Origin: Microbacterium excoecariae
GTDB taxonomy: Bacteria; Actinomycetota; Actinomycetes; Actinomycetales; Microbacteriaceae
Reading direction: 5' to 3'
DNA length: 64,000 nucleotides
NCBI RefSeq assembly: GCF_011326725.1
Contig: NZ_JAANCO010000001.1
Span: 2,083,115 to 2,147,114, forward strand
Position 1 is the stretch's first letter. Each line of letters opens with the position of its first letter. Positions 55,380-63,648 of the stretch are shown here, one piece after another. Both the position numbers and the translations under genes were made by a program. Below the pieces are notes generated by a model. That model saw nothing but the letters and a program-made list of their open reading frames with translations. It made no database searches and had not been told where the DNA came from.

Positions 55380-56636
55380 TCACGCTCGGCGCAGGACGCA
55401 GACCGACTCGACGTGGTGCGACGACGGGAACAGGTCGAGCCCTCGCACCCGATCGGTGTCGTATCCCAGCGCGCGGAACGCGCCCACGTCCCGCGCGAGG
55501 GCGACGGGATCGCACGCGACGTAGATGACGGCGGCGGGCTCGAGGCGCGCGATCGCCTCGACCACCTTCAGGCCCGCGCCCGAGCGCGGCGGATCCAGCA
55601 GCGTCACGCCCCGCGCGAGCGCCGCCCGCTCCCCCGCGTCCGCGGTGTCGGCGAGGACCTCGACGAAGTCCTCCACGCGCGCGGTCACGGCGCGCGCGTC
55701 GACCCCGGCGAGGTTCTCGCGCGCGTGCTCGGTGGCCCGCGGAGCGGACTCCACGGTCGTGACGCGCGCGGCGGAACCGTGCTCGGCGAGCGCCGCGGCG
55801 AAGAGTCCGACGCCGCCGTAGAGGTCGAGGTGGTGGGCGCCCTCCGCCTGCTCCAGCTCTGCCAACGCCTCGCGCACCACCTGATCGAGACGGCCGGCGG
55901 CCAGGCGATGCACCTGCCAGAAGCCGTCGGCGTCGACGCGGAAGGTGCGCCCTCCGACGACCTCGGAGACGACCGCGCGGCGCGGCGCCCGGCCGCGGGC
56001 GCGGCGCGCGGGCCGCGGCACCACCGTCACCTCGCCGTCGGCCGCCTCGACGAGGTCCACCCGACCCGCGGAGAACCCCGCCAGCCCGAGCGCGGCGCGC
56101 TCGATGGCGGATGTCGCGAGCGGGTGCGCGCTCACCTCGACGACGTCGTGGCTCCGCGCCGCGAACGGCCCCACGCGCCCCTGGGTGTCGACGTGCAGGC
56201 TGACGCGGGTGCGCCAGCGGGTGCCGTCCGGAGTCTCGTCCGGGCCCGCGGAGGCGACCGCGGTCGGGACCGCGCCGCGCGCGAACCGTTCGAAGGCCTC
56301 GCGGAGCACCCTCGTCTTCAGCTCGCGCTGATGACCGAGCTCGATGTGCCCGAAGTCGGCGCCCCCGGGGCGCTCCGCGGGCGGCACGGCGACGTCCGCC
56401 TGCGCCCAGACGTGTGGCCGCCGGTGCGCGCTCGCCTCCAGCACCTCGAGCGTCTCGGCGCGCGCGAACGACTTCTTGATCTGCGTCACGCGCGCGCGCA
56501 CGCGCTCGCCCGGCAGCGTGTCGGGCACGAAGACGACCCGCCCTGGCTCGGAGTCCGATGCCCCCTGACGCGCGACGAACACGCCCCCGTGCGCCACGCC
56601 GGTGATATCGAGCTCGAGCACGTCGCCTGTCTGCAT
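55380..56636 (-). CDS. Class I SAM-dependent RNA methyltransferase (TrmA/RlmCD type)
   Basis: Methylates uridine C5 in tRNA or rRNA. 418 residues: TRAM RNA-binding domain at about 1-60 (GDVLELDITGVAHGGVFVAR), a central domain, then the SAM-binding fold with HHLDLYGGVGLFAAALAEHG, LLDPPRSGAG, and the catalytic cysteine Cys375 in YVACDPVALARD. No four-cysteine iron-sulfur motif is seen in the N-terminal part, unlike RlmD. Which uridine is modified cannot be told. Divergent from maf with 47 bases between starts. Confidence 0.88.
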   Translation of the reverse strand: MQTGDVLELDITGVAHGGVFVARQGASDSEPGRVVFVPDTLPGERVRARVTQIKKSFARAETLEVLEASAHRRPHVWAQADVAVPPAERPGGADFGHIELGHQRELKTRVLREAFERFARGAVPTAVASAGPDETPDGTRWRTRVSLHVDTQGRVGPFAARSHDVVEVSAHPLATSAIERAALGLAGFSAGRVDLVEAADGEVTVVPRPARRARGRAPRRAVVSEVVGGRTFRVDADGFWQVHRLAAGRLDQVVREALAELEQAEGAHHLDLYGGVGLFAAALAEHGSAARVTTVESAPRATEHARENLAGVDARAVTARVEDFVEVLADTADAGERAALARGVTLLDPPRSGAGLKVVEAIARLEPAAVIYVACDPVALARDVGAFRALGYDTDRVRGLDLFPSSHHVESVCVLRRA

Positions 56637-56671
56637 CCCGTCATCCTCGCAGACCCGCCTGACATCGCCCC

Positions 56672-56677
56672 TACGCT
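56672..56677 (+). promoter_or_regulatory. -10 element of maf, leaderless start
   Basis: TACGCT, six bases before the ATG at 56684. Confidence 0.55.
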
Positions 56678-56683
56678 GGGGGC

Positions 56684-57325
56684 ATGCTCGTGTGCCTCGC
56701 CTCGACCTCGCCCGCCCGACGGGCCCTGCTGCTCCAGACGGGGATCGACCCCCGCCTCGAATCCCCCGGGGTGGACGAGGAGAGGGTGATCGCGGACCTC
56801 GAGCGCGCGCGCGGCGCCGCCGTCTCCCCCGCCGAACACGTGCAGGTCCTCGCGACCGCGAAGGCGCGGGCCGTAGCGAGCCGCCTGGCCGAGGAGGGCT
56901 TCGCGGGGCTCGTCATCGGCGGGGACTCGATGTTTGTCCGGGGCGAGCGCGTGTACGGCAAGCCGCACACCGCCGCCGCCGCGACGGAGCGCTGGCGGGA
57001 GATGCGGGGGCGCACGGGCGAGCTGTTCTCGGGTCACTGCGTGATCCGCGTCGGATCCGGGGAGCCCGCAGAGGCGGAGGCCGTCGCGACGGCGCGCGTC
57101 AGCTTCGCGGCCGACGTCACGGACGCCGAGATCGCGGCCTACGTCGCCACGGGGGAACCCCTCGAGGTCGCCGGGGCGTTCACCGTGGACGGGCGCGGCG
57201 CGGGGTTCATCGAGCGCGTGGAGGGCGATCCGTCCACCGTGGTCGGCATGTCGCTGTCGACCGTCAGGCGGCTCGCGCGCGAGCTGGGCGCCGAGTGGAC
57301 GGCGCTCTGGTCCGCCTCGGCCTAA
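56684..57325 (+). CDS. maf: Maf family nucleoside triphosphate pyrophosphatase
   Basis: Hydrolyses non-canonical nucleoside triphosphates, such as dTTP, UTP or methylated forms, to the monophosphate. 213 residues: the N-terminal loop LASTSPARRALL, GGDSMFV with the catalytic Asp, GKPHT, and GAFTVDGRGAGFIERVEGDPSTVVGMSL near the end. The position next to the acyl-CoA carboxylase alpha gene is conserved in actinobacteria. No ribosome binding site; leaderless start. Confidence 0.93.
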   Translation: MLVCLASTSPARRALLLQTGIDPRLESPGVDEERVIADLERARGAAVSPAEHVQVLATAKARAVASRLAEEGFAGLVIGGDSMFVRGERVYGKPHTAAAATERWREMRGRTGELFSGHCVIRVGSGEPAEAEAVATARVSFAADVTDAEIAAYVATGEPLEVAGAFTVDGRGAGFIERVEGDPSTVVGMSLSTVRRLARELGAEWTALWSASA

Positions 57326-57402
57326 CCCAATTGGTACGACCCCACACAGGTTCCCCCGGGATTGTTGTCGAGGTCGCTCAAATCGAGCCGGGCCCGGCTG
57401 GA

Positions 57403-57408
57403 TAGGCT
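57403..57408 (+). promoter_or_regulatory. -10 element of carboxylase alpha gene
   Basis: TAGGCT, seven bases before the ATG at 57416. It fixes the start at this ATG rather than at an upstream in-frame codon. Confidence 0.55.
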
Positions 57409-57415
57409 CGAGATC

Positions 57416-59185
57416 ATGCCCGCAATCCGCAAGGTGCTCATCGCCAACCGTGGGGAGATCGCCGTCCGCATTATTCGTGCGGCCCGCGACTCCGGAATCA
57501 GCTCGGTCGCCGTCTACGCCGACCAGGACCGCGACGCGCTCCACGCCCGTCGCGCCGACGAGGCCTACGCGCTCGACGGCTCGACGAGCGCCGAGACCTA
57601 CCTCGACGTCGACAAGATCCTGTCGATCGCCCGGCGTTCGGGCGCCGACGCGGTCCACCCCGGCTACGGCTTCCTCGCCGAGAACGCGGAGTTCGCCCGC
57701 GCCGTCATTGCGGCCGGCCTCACCTGGATCGGCCCGAGCCCCGAGGCGATCGAGGCGCTGGGCGACAAGGTGACCGCGCGGCACGTCGCCGAGAAGGTCG
57801 GCGCGCCGCTCGCGCCCGGCACGCCCGGCCCCGTCGAGACGGCCGACGAGGTCGTCGCCTTCGCGGAGGAGTTCGGCCTCCCCATCGCCATCAAGGCGGC
57901 GTTCGGCGGTGGCGGCCGCGGCCTCAAGGTCGCCCGCGAGCTCGACGAGGTCGCCGAGGCGTTCGACTCGGCCACGCGCGAGGCCGTTGCGTCGTTCGGC
58001 CGCGGCGAGTGCTTCGTCGAGAAGTACCTCGACAAGCCCCGCCACGTCGAGACCCAGTGCCTCGCGGACGCCGCCGGCAACGTCGTCATCGTCTCCACGC
58101 GCGACTGCTCGCTGCAGCGGCGCCACCAGAAGCTCGTCGAGGAGGCCCCCGCACCGTTCCTCACGGCCGAGCAGAACGAGATCCTCTACACGGCATCGAA
58201 GGCGATCCTCCGCGAGGTCGGCTACGTCGGCGCGGGCACGTGCGAGTTCCTCATCGGCGCCGACGGCACGATCTCCTTCCTCGAGGTCAACACCCGCCTC
58301 CAGGTCGAGCACCCCGTCAGCGAAGAGGTCACGGGCCTCGACCTCGTGCGCGAGCAGTTCCGCATCGCCGAGGGCGGCACGCTCGACTACGACGACCCGA
58401 CGCCGCAGGGGCACTCCTTCGAGTTCCGCATCAACGGGGAGGACCCCGGGCGCGGCTTCCTCCCCCAGCCCGGCCCCATCCACGCCTTCAAGATCCCCGG
58501 CGGTCCGGGCGTCCGCGTCGACTCGGGCGTCACGACCGGCGACGAGATCGGCGGGGCGTTCGACTCGATGCTCGCGAAGCTCATCGTCACGGGCCGCAAC
58601 CGCGCGGAGGCGCTCGAGCGCTCGCGCCGCGCGCTGGCGGAGTTCGAGATCGCGGGCCTGCCGACCGTCATTCCCTTCCACCGCAAGGTGGTGTCGGATC
58701 CCGCCTTCACGGCGCAGGACGGCGTGTTCGGCGTGTTCACGCGCTGGATCGAGACGGAGTTCGCGGGCGTCATCGCGCCGTGGGACGGCGAGGCCGCCGA
58801 TGCCGCGGGCCCCGAGGCGCGCCACAGCGTCGTCGTCGAGGTCGGCGGCAAGCGCCTCGAGGTGAGCCTGCCGGATCGCATCACCCAGCCCGCCGGATCC
58901 GTCGGGCGCCCCGCGAGCGCCCCGCCGTCGCGCCGCGGCCACCAGGGCGCGAGCGCCGCGGGCGGCGCGTCGGGCGACACCGTGACCTCGCCCATGCAGG
59001 CCACGGTCGTCAAGCTCGCGGTCGAGGAGGGCCAGGACGTCGTCACGGGCGACCTCCTGCTCGTCCTCGAGGCGATGAAGATGGAGCAGCCGATCCACGC
59101 GCACAAGGACGGCCGCATCCAGGCGATCAACGCCCCCGTCGGTCAGACCGTCAGCTCGGGTCACGCGCTCCTGCAGATCGTCTGA
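57416..59185 (+). CDS. Acetyl/propionyl-CoA carboxylase alpha subunit (biotin carboxylase + carrier)
   Basis: Carboxylates its own biotin with ATP and bicarbonate, then passes the carboxyl group to the beta subunit. 589 residues: biotin carboxylase domain at about 1-450 with [17 protein letters not shown], the ATP-grasp glycine loop [26 protein letters not shown] and [22 protein letters not shown]; an Ala/Pro linker; then the biotinyl domain with the biotin-accepting lysine at about 555 in EAMKMEQP. Resembles AccA3 of mycobacteria. Likely partners are the beta and epsilon subunits at 50.3-52.1 kb and the BirA at 49.5 kb. A strong terminator follows. Confidence 0.95.
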   Translation: MPAIRKVLIANRGEIAVRIIRAARDSGISSVAVYADQDRDALHARRADEAYALDGSTSAETYLDVDKILSIARRSGADAVHPGYGFLAENAEFARAVIAAGLTWIGPSPEAIEALGDKVTARHVAEKVGAPLAPGTPGPVETADEVVAFAEEFGLPIAIKAAFGGGGRGLKVARELDEVAEAFDSATREAVASFGRGECFVEKYLDKPRHVETQCLADAAGNVVIVSTRDCSLQRRHQKLVEEAPAPFLTAEQNEILYTASKAILREVGYVGAGTCEFLIGADGTISFLEVNTRLQVEHPVSEEVTGLDLVREQFRIAEGGTLDYDDPTPQGHSFEFRINGEDPGRGFLPQPGPIHAFKIPGGPGVRVDSGVTTGDEIGGAFDSMLAKLIVTGRNRAEALERSRRALAEFEIAGLPTVIPFHRKVVSDPAFTAQDGVFGVFTRWIETEFAGVIAPWDGEAADAAGPEARHSVVVEVGGKRLEVSLPDRITQPAGSVGRPASAPPSRRGHQGASAAGGASGDTVTSPMQATVVKLAVEEGQDVVTGDLLLVLEAMKMEQPIHAHKDGRIQAINAPVGQTVSSGHALLQIV

Positions 59186-59239
59186 CGCGCGCGAAAAGCG
59201 CCGCCCCGCATGGCGCGGGGCGGCGCTTTTCGCGCGCGT
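59185..59239. terminator. 25-bp perfect inverted repeat, bidirectional terminator
   Basis: Arms at 59185-59209 and 59215-59239 pair without mismatch across a 5-base loop. Each arm includes an A4/T4 run. It lies between convergent genes (carboxylase alpha ending at 59185 and lpdA ending at 59248), so it should end transcription in both directions. It is the strongest hairpin I see in the window. Confidence 0.9.
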
Positions 59240-59247
59240 GGCGCCGG

Positions 59248-60672
59248 TCAGAACCCGCGCAGGTTCACGCCGTGCATGGCGCGCGCCGCGTCGGTGATGG
59301 AGCCCGCGAGCGACGGGTACGCCGTGAACACGCGCGCGACCTGGTCGACCGTCAGGCGCCGGTCCACCGCGATCGCGATCGGGAAGATGAGCTCGGAGGC
59401 CTTCGGCGCGACCACGACGCCACCGATGACGGTGCCGGATCCCGCGCGCGCGAACAGCTTGACGAACCCGTCCTTGACGCCCATCATCTTCGCGCGCGCG
59501 TTCTCGGCGAGCGGGAGCTTGTGCACGACCGCGTCGGCGTGCTGGGTCCAGCCGACCGTCGCGATCTCGGGCGAGGTGAAGATGTTCGCGGCGATCTTGT
59601 GCTCGGAGAACGGGATGACGGCGTCGCCCATCGCGTGGAACACGGCGGTGCGCCCGAGCATCGAGGACACCGACGCGAGCGGCACGAGGCTCGTGCAGTC
59701 CCCGACCGCGTAGATGTGCGAGACGGAGGTGCGCCCGACGCGGTTCACGAGGACGTGGCCCGACTCGGACATCTGGACGCCCGCGTCCTCCAGGCCGAGG
59801 CCGGCCGTGTTGGGCACGGATCCGACCGCCATGAGGCAGTGCGACCCCTCGACCCTCGAGCCGTCGGACAGGGTCACCACGACGCCGTCGCCGGTGTTCT
59901 CGACCCGCTCGGCGCGCGACTTCGCGAGCAGCGTCATGCCCCCGCGGGTGAAGACCTTCTCGAGCACGGCCGCCGCGTCGGCGTCCTCGCCGGGAAGGAC
60001 CTGCTCGCGGCTGGAGACGAGCGTCACCTTCGACCCGAGGTTCATATATGCCGACGCGAACTCGGCGCCCGTCACGCCGGAGCCCACCACGATGAGGTGC
60101 TCGGGCACGGACGGCATGTTGTACATCTGCTTCCAGGTGAGCACGCGCTCGCCGTCCGGCCGCGCCGCGGGGAGCTCGCGCGGCGACGCCCCGACCGACA
60201 CGATGATCGTGTCGGCCTCGATGCGGTCGAAGTCCGTGCCGCCGGGGCCCGTCGACACGACGACCGCGTCCTCGCCCGCGAGCCGGCCGTGGCCCGAGAT
60301 GATGCGCACGCCCTCCTCGATCAGGCGCGCGCGCAGGTCCTCGGACTGCTGGCCCGCGAGCGCGAGGATCCGCTTGTTGATCGCGAGGAGGTTGATCGCC
60401 ACCTCGGGCTTGAGCGGCGCGCCGGACTCGCCGCGCGCATAGAACTGCACGCCGAGGTCGCCGGCGTCGTCGATCGCGCGCGCCGCGTCGGCGGTCGCGA
60501 TGAGCGTCTTGGAGGGGACGACGTCCGTGAGGACCGCGGATCCGCCGACGCCCGTGCTCTCGACGAGGGTGACGTCCGCGCCGAGCTGCGCGCCCGCGAG
60601 GGCCGCCTCGTAGCCGCCCGGCCCGCCGCCGATGATCGCGATCCGCTGCTTGCGCTCGAAGTCGAAGGTCAT
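59248..60672 (-). CDS. lpdA: NAD(P)H-quinone dehydrogenase, flavoprotein disulfide reductase family without redox cysteines
   Basis: A 474-residue FAD enzyme with the fold of dihydrolipoamide dehydrogenase: FAD motif IAIIGGGPGGYEAALAG, NAD motif VVGSGVTGAEFASAYM, and FAD motif SHIYAVGDCT. Where disulfide reductases have GGTCLNVGCIPSK, this protein has GGSAVLTDVVPSKTL, so both redox cysteines are absent. That is the known feature of mycobacterial LpdA (Rv3303c), a quinone reductase in the same gene neighbourhood. It should therefore reduce quinones rather than lipoamide. Start at the ATG at 60672, with GGAGG just upstream; an ATG at 60681 is the alternative. Confidence 0.9.
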   Translation of the reverse strand: MTFDFERKQRIAIIGGGPGGYEAALAGAQLGADVTLVESTGVGGSAVLTDVVPSKTLIATADAARAIDDAGDLGVQFYARGESGAPLKPEVAINLLAINKRILALAGQQSEDLRARLIEEGVRIISGHGRLAGEDAVVVSTGPGGTDFDRIEADTIIVSVGASPRELPAARPDGERVLTWKQMYNMPSVPEHLIVVGSGVTGAEFASAYMNLGSKVTLVSSREQVLPGEDADAAAVLEKVFTRGGMTLLAKSRAERVENTGDGVVVTLSDGSRVEGSHCLMAVGSVPNTAGLGLEDAGVQMSESGHVLVNRVGRTSVSHIYAVGDCTSLVPLASVSSMLGRTAVFHAMGDAVIPFSEHKIAANIFTSPEIATVGWTQHADAVVHKLPLAENARAKMMGVKDGFVKLFARAGSGTVIGGVVVAPKASELIFPIAIAVDRRLTVDQVARVFTAYPSLAGSITDAARAMHGVNLRGF

Positions 60673-60739
60673 GACCTCCATTGTTCCCCATCGCGAGCCG
60701 CGCCCCCGCCCCACCCATTCCGCGCGCGGCGCGGCTGGT

Positions 60740-60745
60740 TAGGGT
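60740..60745 (+). promoter_or_regulatory. -10 element of purine nucleoside phosphorylase gene
   Basis: TAGGGT, seven bases before the ATG at 60753, consistent with a leaderless message covering the phosphorylase and phosphomutase genes. Confidence 0.55.
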
Positions 60746-60752
60746 GTTCCTC

Positions 60753-61583
60753 ATGACGCACGAGACGCACCCGCTGGACCACCCGGCCGACCCGTTCGAG
60801 ATCGCGCAGGTCGCCGCCGCCGACATCGCCCGGCTCACGGGCGTCGAGCGCCACGACATCGCGGTCACGCTGGGCAGCGGCTGGGGTCGCGCCGCGGACC
60901 TGTTGGGCGAGACCGTCGGGGTGATCCCCGCGACCGAGGTCACGGGCTTTTCGAAGCCCGCGCTCGAGGGGCACGTGGGGACGCTGCGCAGCGTCGTGAC
61001 GCCCGACGGCCGGCACGTCCTCGTGATCGGGGCGCGCACGCACTACTACGAGGGCCACGGCGTGCGGCGCGTCGTCCACAGCGTCCGCACGGCGGCCGCC
61101 ACGGGCGCCCGCACCATGGTGCTGACGAACGGCGCGGGCGGCATCAAGGACACGTGGAGCGCGGGCCAGCCGGTCCTCATCAGCGACCACATCAACCTGA
61201 CGGCCGACTCGCCGCTCGAGGGCGCGACGTTCGTAGACCTCACCGACCTGTACTCGGCCCGCCTGCGGGGCATCGCGCGCGAGGTGGACGCCGAGCTGGA
61301 CGAGGGCGTCTACTGCCAGTTCCGCGGCCCGCACTACGAGACGCCGGCCGAGGTCCAGATGGCCAAGGCCATCGGCGGGCACATCGTGGGCATGTCGACA
61401 GCGCTCGAGGCGATCGCGGCGCGCGAGGCGGGCATGGAGGTGCTGGGCTTCTCGCTGATCACCAACCTCGCCGCCGGCATCTCCCCCGACCCCCTCAGCC
61501 ACGCCGAGGTCATCGAGGCGGGCCGGGCGGCCGAGGGCCGCATCTCCCGCCTCCTCGCCGACGTCATCGGGCGGATCCGATGA
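60753..61583 (+). CDS. Purine-nucleoside phosphorylase
   Basis: Splits purine nucleosides with phosphate to free base and ribose 1-phosphate (salvage). 276 residues, trimeric low-molecular-mass type: phosphate loop LGSGWG, RTHYYEGHG, the base-binding stretch LTNGAGGI (usually TNAAGG), FRGPHYETPAEV and GMSTALEAIAAR. The ATG is set by the -10 hexamer. Overlaps the phosphosugar mutase gene by four bases (ATGA); that enzyme may act on the ribose 1-phosphate produced. Confidence 0.93.
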   Translation: MTHETHPLDHPADPFEIAQVAAADIARLTGVERHDIAVTLGSGWGRAADLLGETVGVIPATEVTGFSKPALEGHVGTLRSVVTPDGRHVLVIGARTHYYEGHGVRRVVHSVRTAAATGARTMVLTNGAGGIKDTWSAGQPVLISDHINLTADSPLEGATFVDLTDLYSARLRGIAREVDAELDEGVYCQFRGPHYETPAEVQMAKAIGGHIVGMSTALEAIAAREAGMEVLGFSLITNLAAGISPDPLSHAEVIEAGRAAEGRISRLLADVIGRIR

Positions 61584-63238
61584 CGCCCCGCGAGCGCGCG
61601 ACCGCCTGGCTCGCCCAGGATCCGGATCCGGAGACGCGCGCCGAGCTCACGGCGCTGATGGAGGCCGCCGACGGGGGCGACGACGCGGCGCGCCGCGACC
61701 TTGAGGAGCGCTTCACGGGCCGCCTGCAGTTCGGGACCGCCGGGCTGCGCGGCGCGCTCGGCGCCGGCCCGCAGCGCATGAACCGCGTCCTCGTCGCGCA
61801 GGCCGCCGCGGGGTTCGCGCGCTTCCTCCGGGACCGCGCGCCGGGCGGGCGGCCGCGCATCGTCGTCGGCTACGACGGCCGGAAGAACTCGGACGTGTTC
61901 GCTCGCGACTCCGCCGAGCTCTTCCAGGCGGCGGGGCTCGAGGCGATCCTGCTCCCCCGCCGGCTCCCCACGCCCGTCCTCGCGTTCGCCGTGCGCCACC
62001 TCGGCGCGGCCGCGGGCGTCATGGTGACCGCGAGCCACAACCCTCCGCAGGACAACGGGTACAAGGTGTACCTCGGCGGCGCCGACGCCGGATCGCAGAT
62101 CGTGGCGCCCGTCGACGCGGAGATCGCCGCGCGGATCGACGAGGTCGCCGCCGCCTCCCCCGTCTCGGACCTGCCCCGCGACACGGGATACGCAATCGCG
62201 GACGAGGAGGTCGTCGCGGCGTACGTCCAGGCGACCGCGCGCGTCGCGCCGGCGCCCGCGGGCGCGAGCGACCTGCGCTGGGTGTACACGGCGATGCACG
62301 GGGTCGGATCCGAGACCGTGCATCGGGTCGCGTCGGCCGCGGGCTACCCCGCCCCGGTCGTCGTGGCCGAACAGATCGAGCCGGACGGCGCCTTCCCCAC
62401 CGTCGCCTTCCCCAACCCCGAGGAGCCCGGCGCCCTCGACCTCGCGCTCGCGACCGCGGAGCGGGAAAATGCGGAGCTCGTGATCGCGAACGACCCGGAC
62501 GCGGATCGCGTCGCCGTCGCCATCCCGGGCCCGGACGGCTGGCGCGCGCTCACCGGTAACGAGGTCGGGCTGCTGCTGGGCCGCCGCGCCGCGCGCGCCG
62601 CGGCGGGCACGCCCGGCGCCTCGCTCGCCTGTTCGCTCGTGTCCTCGCCCGGGCTCGCGGCGATCGCCGCCCACTACGGGATCGACAGCCACGAAACGCT
62701 GACGGGGTTCAAGTGGATCTCGCGCGCCCCCGGCATCGTCTTCGCCTACGAGGAGGCCCTGGGCTACCTCGTCAACCCCGAGACGGTCCGCGACAAGGAC
62801 GGGATCTCCGCCGCGGTCGCCGTGCTCGGCCTCGCGTCCGAGGCGCGCGCGGCCGGCCGCACCCTCGCCGACCTCCTGGACGACGTCGCCGCCGAGATCG
62901 GCCACCTCGCGAGCGCGCAGGTGTCGCTGCGCGTCGCCGACCTGTCCGTGATCGGGCGCGTCATGGCGTCGCTCCGGGCGGATCCTCCCGCGGCGTTCGG
63001 GCCGATCGAGGTCGCCCGCGCGGAGGACCTCGCGCGGCCCGCGGACGGGTCCCCGGCCGGGGACATCCTGCGCTATGCGCTCGGGGGCGGGTCGCGCGTG
63101 ATCTTCCGGCCAAGCGGCACCGAGCCCAAGCTCAAGGCCTATCTCGACGCGCGCGGGGAGTCCCCCGAGGGAGCGCGCCGCTCGCTCGCCGCGATCGAGG
63201 AGGCCGTGCGCGCGCTGTTGGACGAGCGCTCGCGCTAG
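61580..63238 (+). CDS. Phospho-sugar mutase (phosphomannomutase/phosphopentomutase type)
   Basis: Alpha-D-phosphohexomutase family enzyme moving phosphate between C1 and C6 (or C5) of a sugar. 552 residues: phosphoserine Ser152 in TASHNPPQDNGYK, metal loop DPDADRVAVA, sugar-binding AYEEALGYLVN and phosphate-binding RPSGTEPKLKAY. The family member at this position in mycobacteria (PmmB) is often called phosphomannomutase, but coupling to purine nucleoside phosphorylase also fits ribose 1-phosphate as substrate. It could also serve the glycan genes. Substrate is left open. Confidence 0.9.
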   Translation: MTPRERATAWLAQDPDPETRAELTALMEAADGGDDAARRDLEERFTGRLQFGTAGLRGALGAGPQRMNRVLVAQAAAGFARFLRDRAPGGRPRIVVGYDGRKNSDVFARDSAELFQAAGLEAILLPRRLPTPVLAFAVRHLGAAAGVMVTASHNPPQDNGYKVYLGGADAGSQIVAPVDAEIAARIDEVAAASPVSDLPRDTGYAIADEEVVAAYVQATARVAPAPAGASDLRWVYTAMHGVGSETVHRVASAAGYPAPVVVAEQIEPDGAFPTVAFPNPEEPGALDLALATAERENAELVIANDPDADRVAVAIPGPDGWRALTGNEVGLLLGRRAARAAAGTPGASLACSLVSSPGLAAIAAHYGIDSHETLTGFKWISRAPGIVFAYEEALGYLVNPETVRDKDGISAAVAVLGLASEARAAGRTLADLLDDVAAEIGHLASAQVSLRVADLSVIGRVMASLRADPPAAFGPIEVARAEDLARPADGSPAGDILRYALGGGSRVIFRPSGTEPKLKAYLDARGESPEGARRSLAAIEEAVRALLDERSR

Positions 63239-63267
63239 GGGAGCGAGACACGCTCGGCGCGCTCCGG

Positions 63268-63296
63268 TTGAGACGCGCCGGGCGCCGGGACACAAT
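63268..63296 (+). promoter_or_regulatory. Promoter of ptsH (-35 and -10)
   Basis: TTGAGA (63268-63273), a 17-base spacer, and CACAAT (63291-63296) form the most complete sigma-70-type promoter seen in the window. Transcription should begin near 63303, giving a leader of about 65 bases. Confidence 0.6.
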
Positions 63297-63303
63297 GTCA
63301 CAG

Positions 63304-63349
63304 GGGTCGCGAATCGGCGACCCGGAGTCTGGCGGCGCCGTGCGCCGCC
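63304..63349 (+). promoter_or_regulatory. Two-hairpin structured leader of ptsH
   Basis: Two stems fill the predicted leader: GGGTCGC/GCGACCC with a 6-base loop (63304-63323) and GGCGGCGC/GCGCCGCC with a 3-base loop (63331-63349). The second ends six bases before the ribosome binding site. They may stabilise the message or attenuate transcription. No riboswitch family matches that I know. Confidence 0.4.
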
Positions 63350-63367
63350 GATCGGGAGGAAACACCC

Positions 63368-63643
63368 ATGACCGCCGTATCGCGCACCGTCACCATCGCG
63401 TCGTCGCACGGGCTGCACGCCCGCCCCGCCAAGATGTTCGCGGAGGCCGCCAAGAACTCGGGTCAGAGCGTCACGATCGCCAAGGGCGACGGATCCCCCG
63501 TCAACGCCGCGAGCATCCTCGGCGTCATCTCGCTCGGGGCGAACTCGGGCGACGTCGTCACGCTGTCGGTCGAGGGCGACGGCGCCGAGGCCACGCTCGA
63601 GCAGCTCACGGCGATGCTCGAGACCGACACGGACGCGGAGTAA
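63368..63643 (+). CDS. ptsH: HPr, phosphocarrier protein of the PTS
   Basis: Carries phosphate from enzyme I to sugar-specific enzyme II proteins. 91 residues. The phosphorylated histidine is His17 in SSHGLHARPA, and the second conserved site is Ser49 in NAASILGVISLGA. The ATG follows a strong GGGAGGAAA ribosome binding site. Enzyme I begins five bases downstream. Confidence 0.95.
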   Translation: MTAVSRTVTIASSHGLHARPAKMFAEAAKNSGQSVTIAKGDGSPVNAASILGVISLGANSGDVVTLSVEGDGAEATLEQLTAMLETDTDAE

Positions 63644-63648
63644 GCCGC

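Noticed and set aside
59248..60672. LpdA as a damaged dihydrolipoamide dehydrogenase
   Set aside because: The missing redox cysteines are the known, normal state of actinobacterial LpdA-type quinone reductases, and the gene order matches.
56486..61039. 1517-residue open frame on the minus strand
   Set aside because: It runs antisense to maf and the carboxylase alpha gene, is Arg/Asp-rich low-complexity, and matches no family. It is a high-GC shadow frame.
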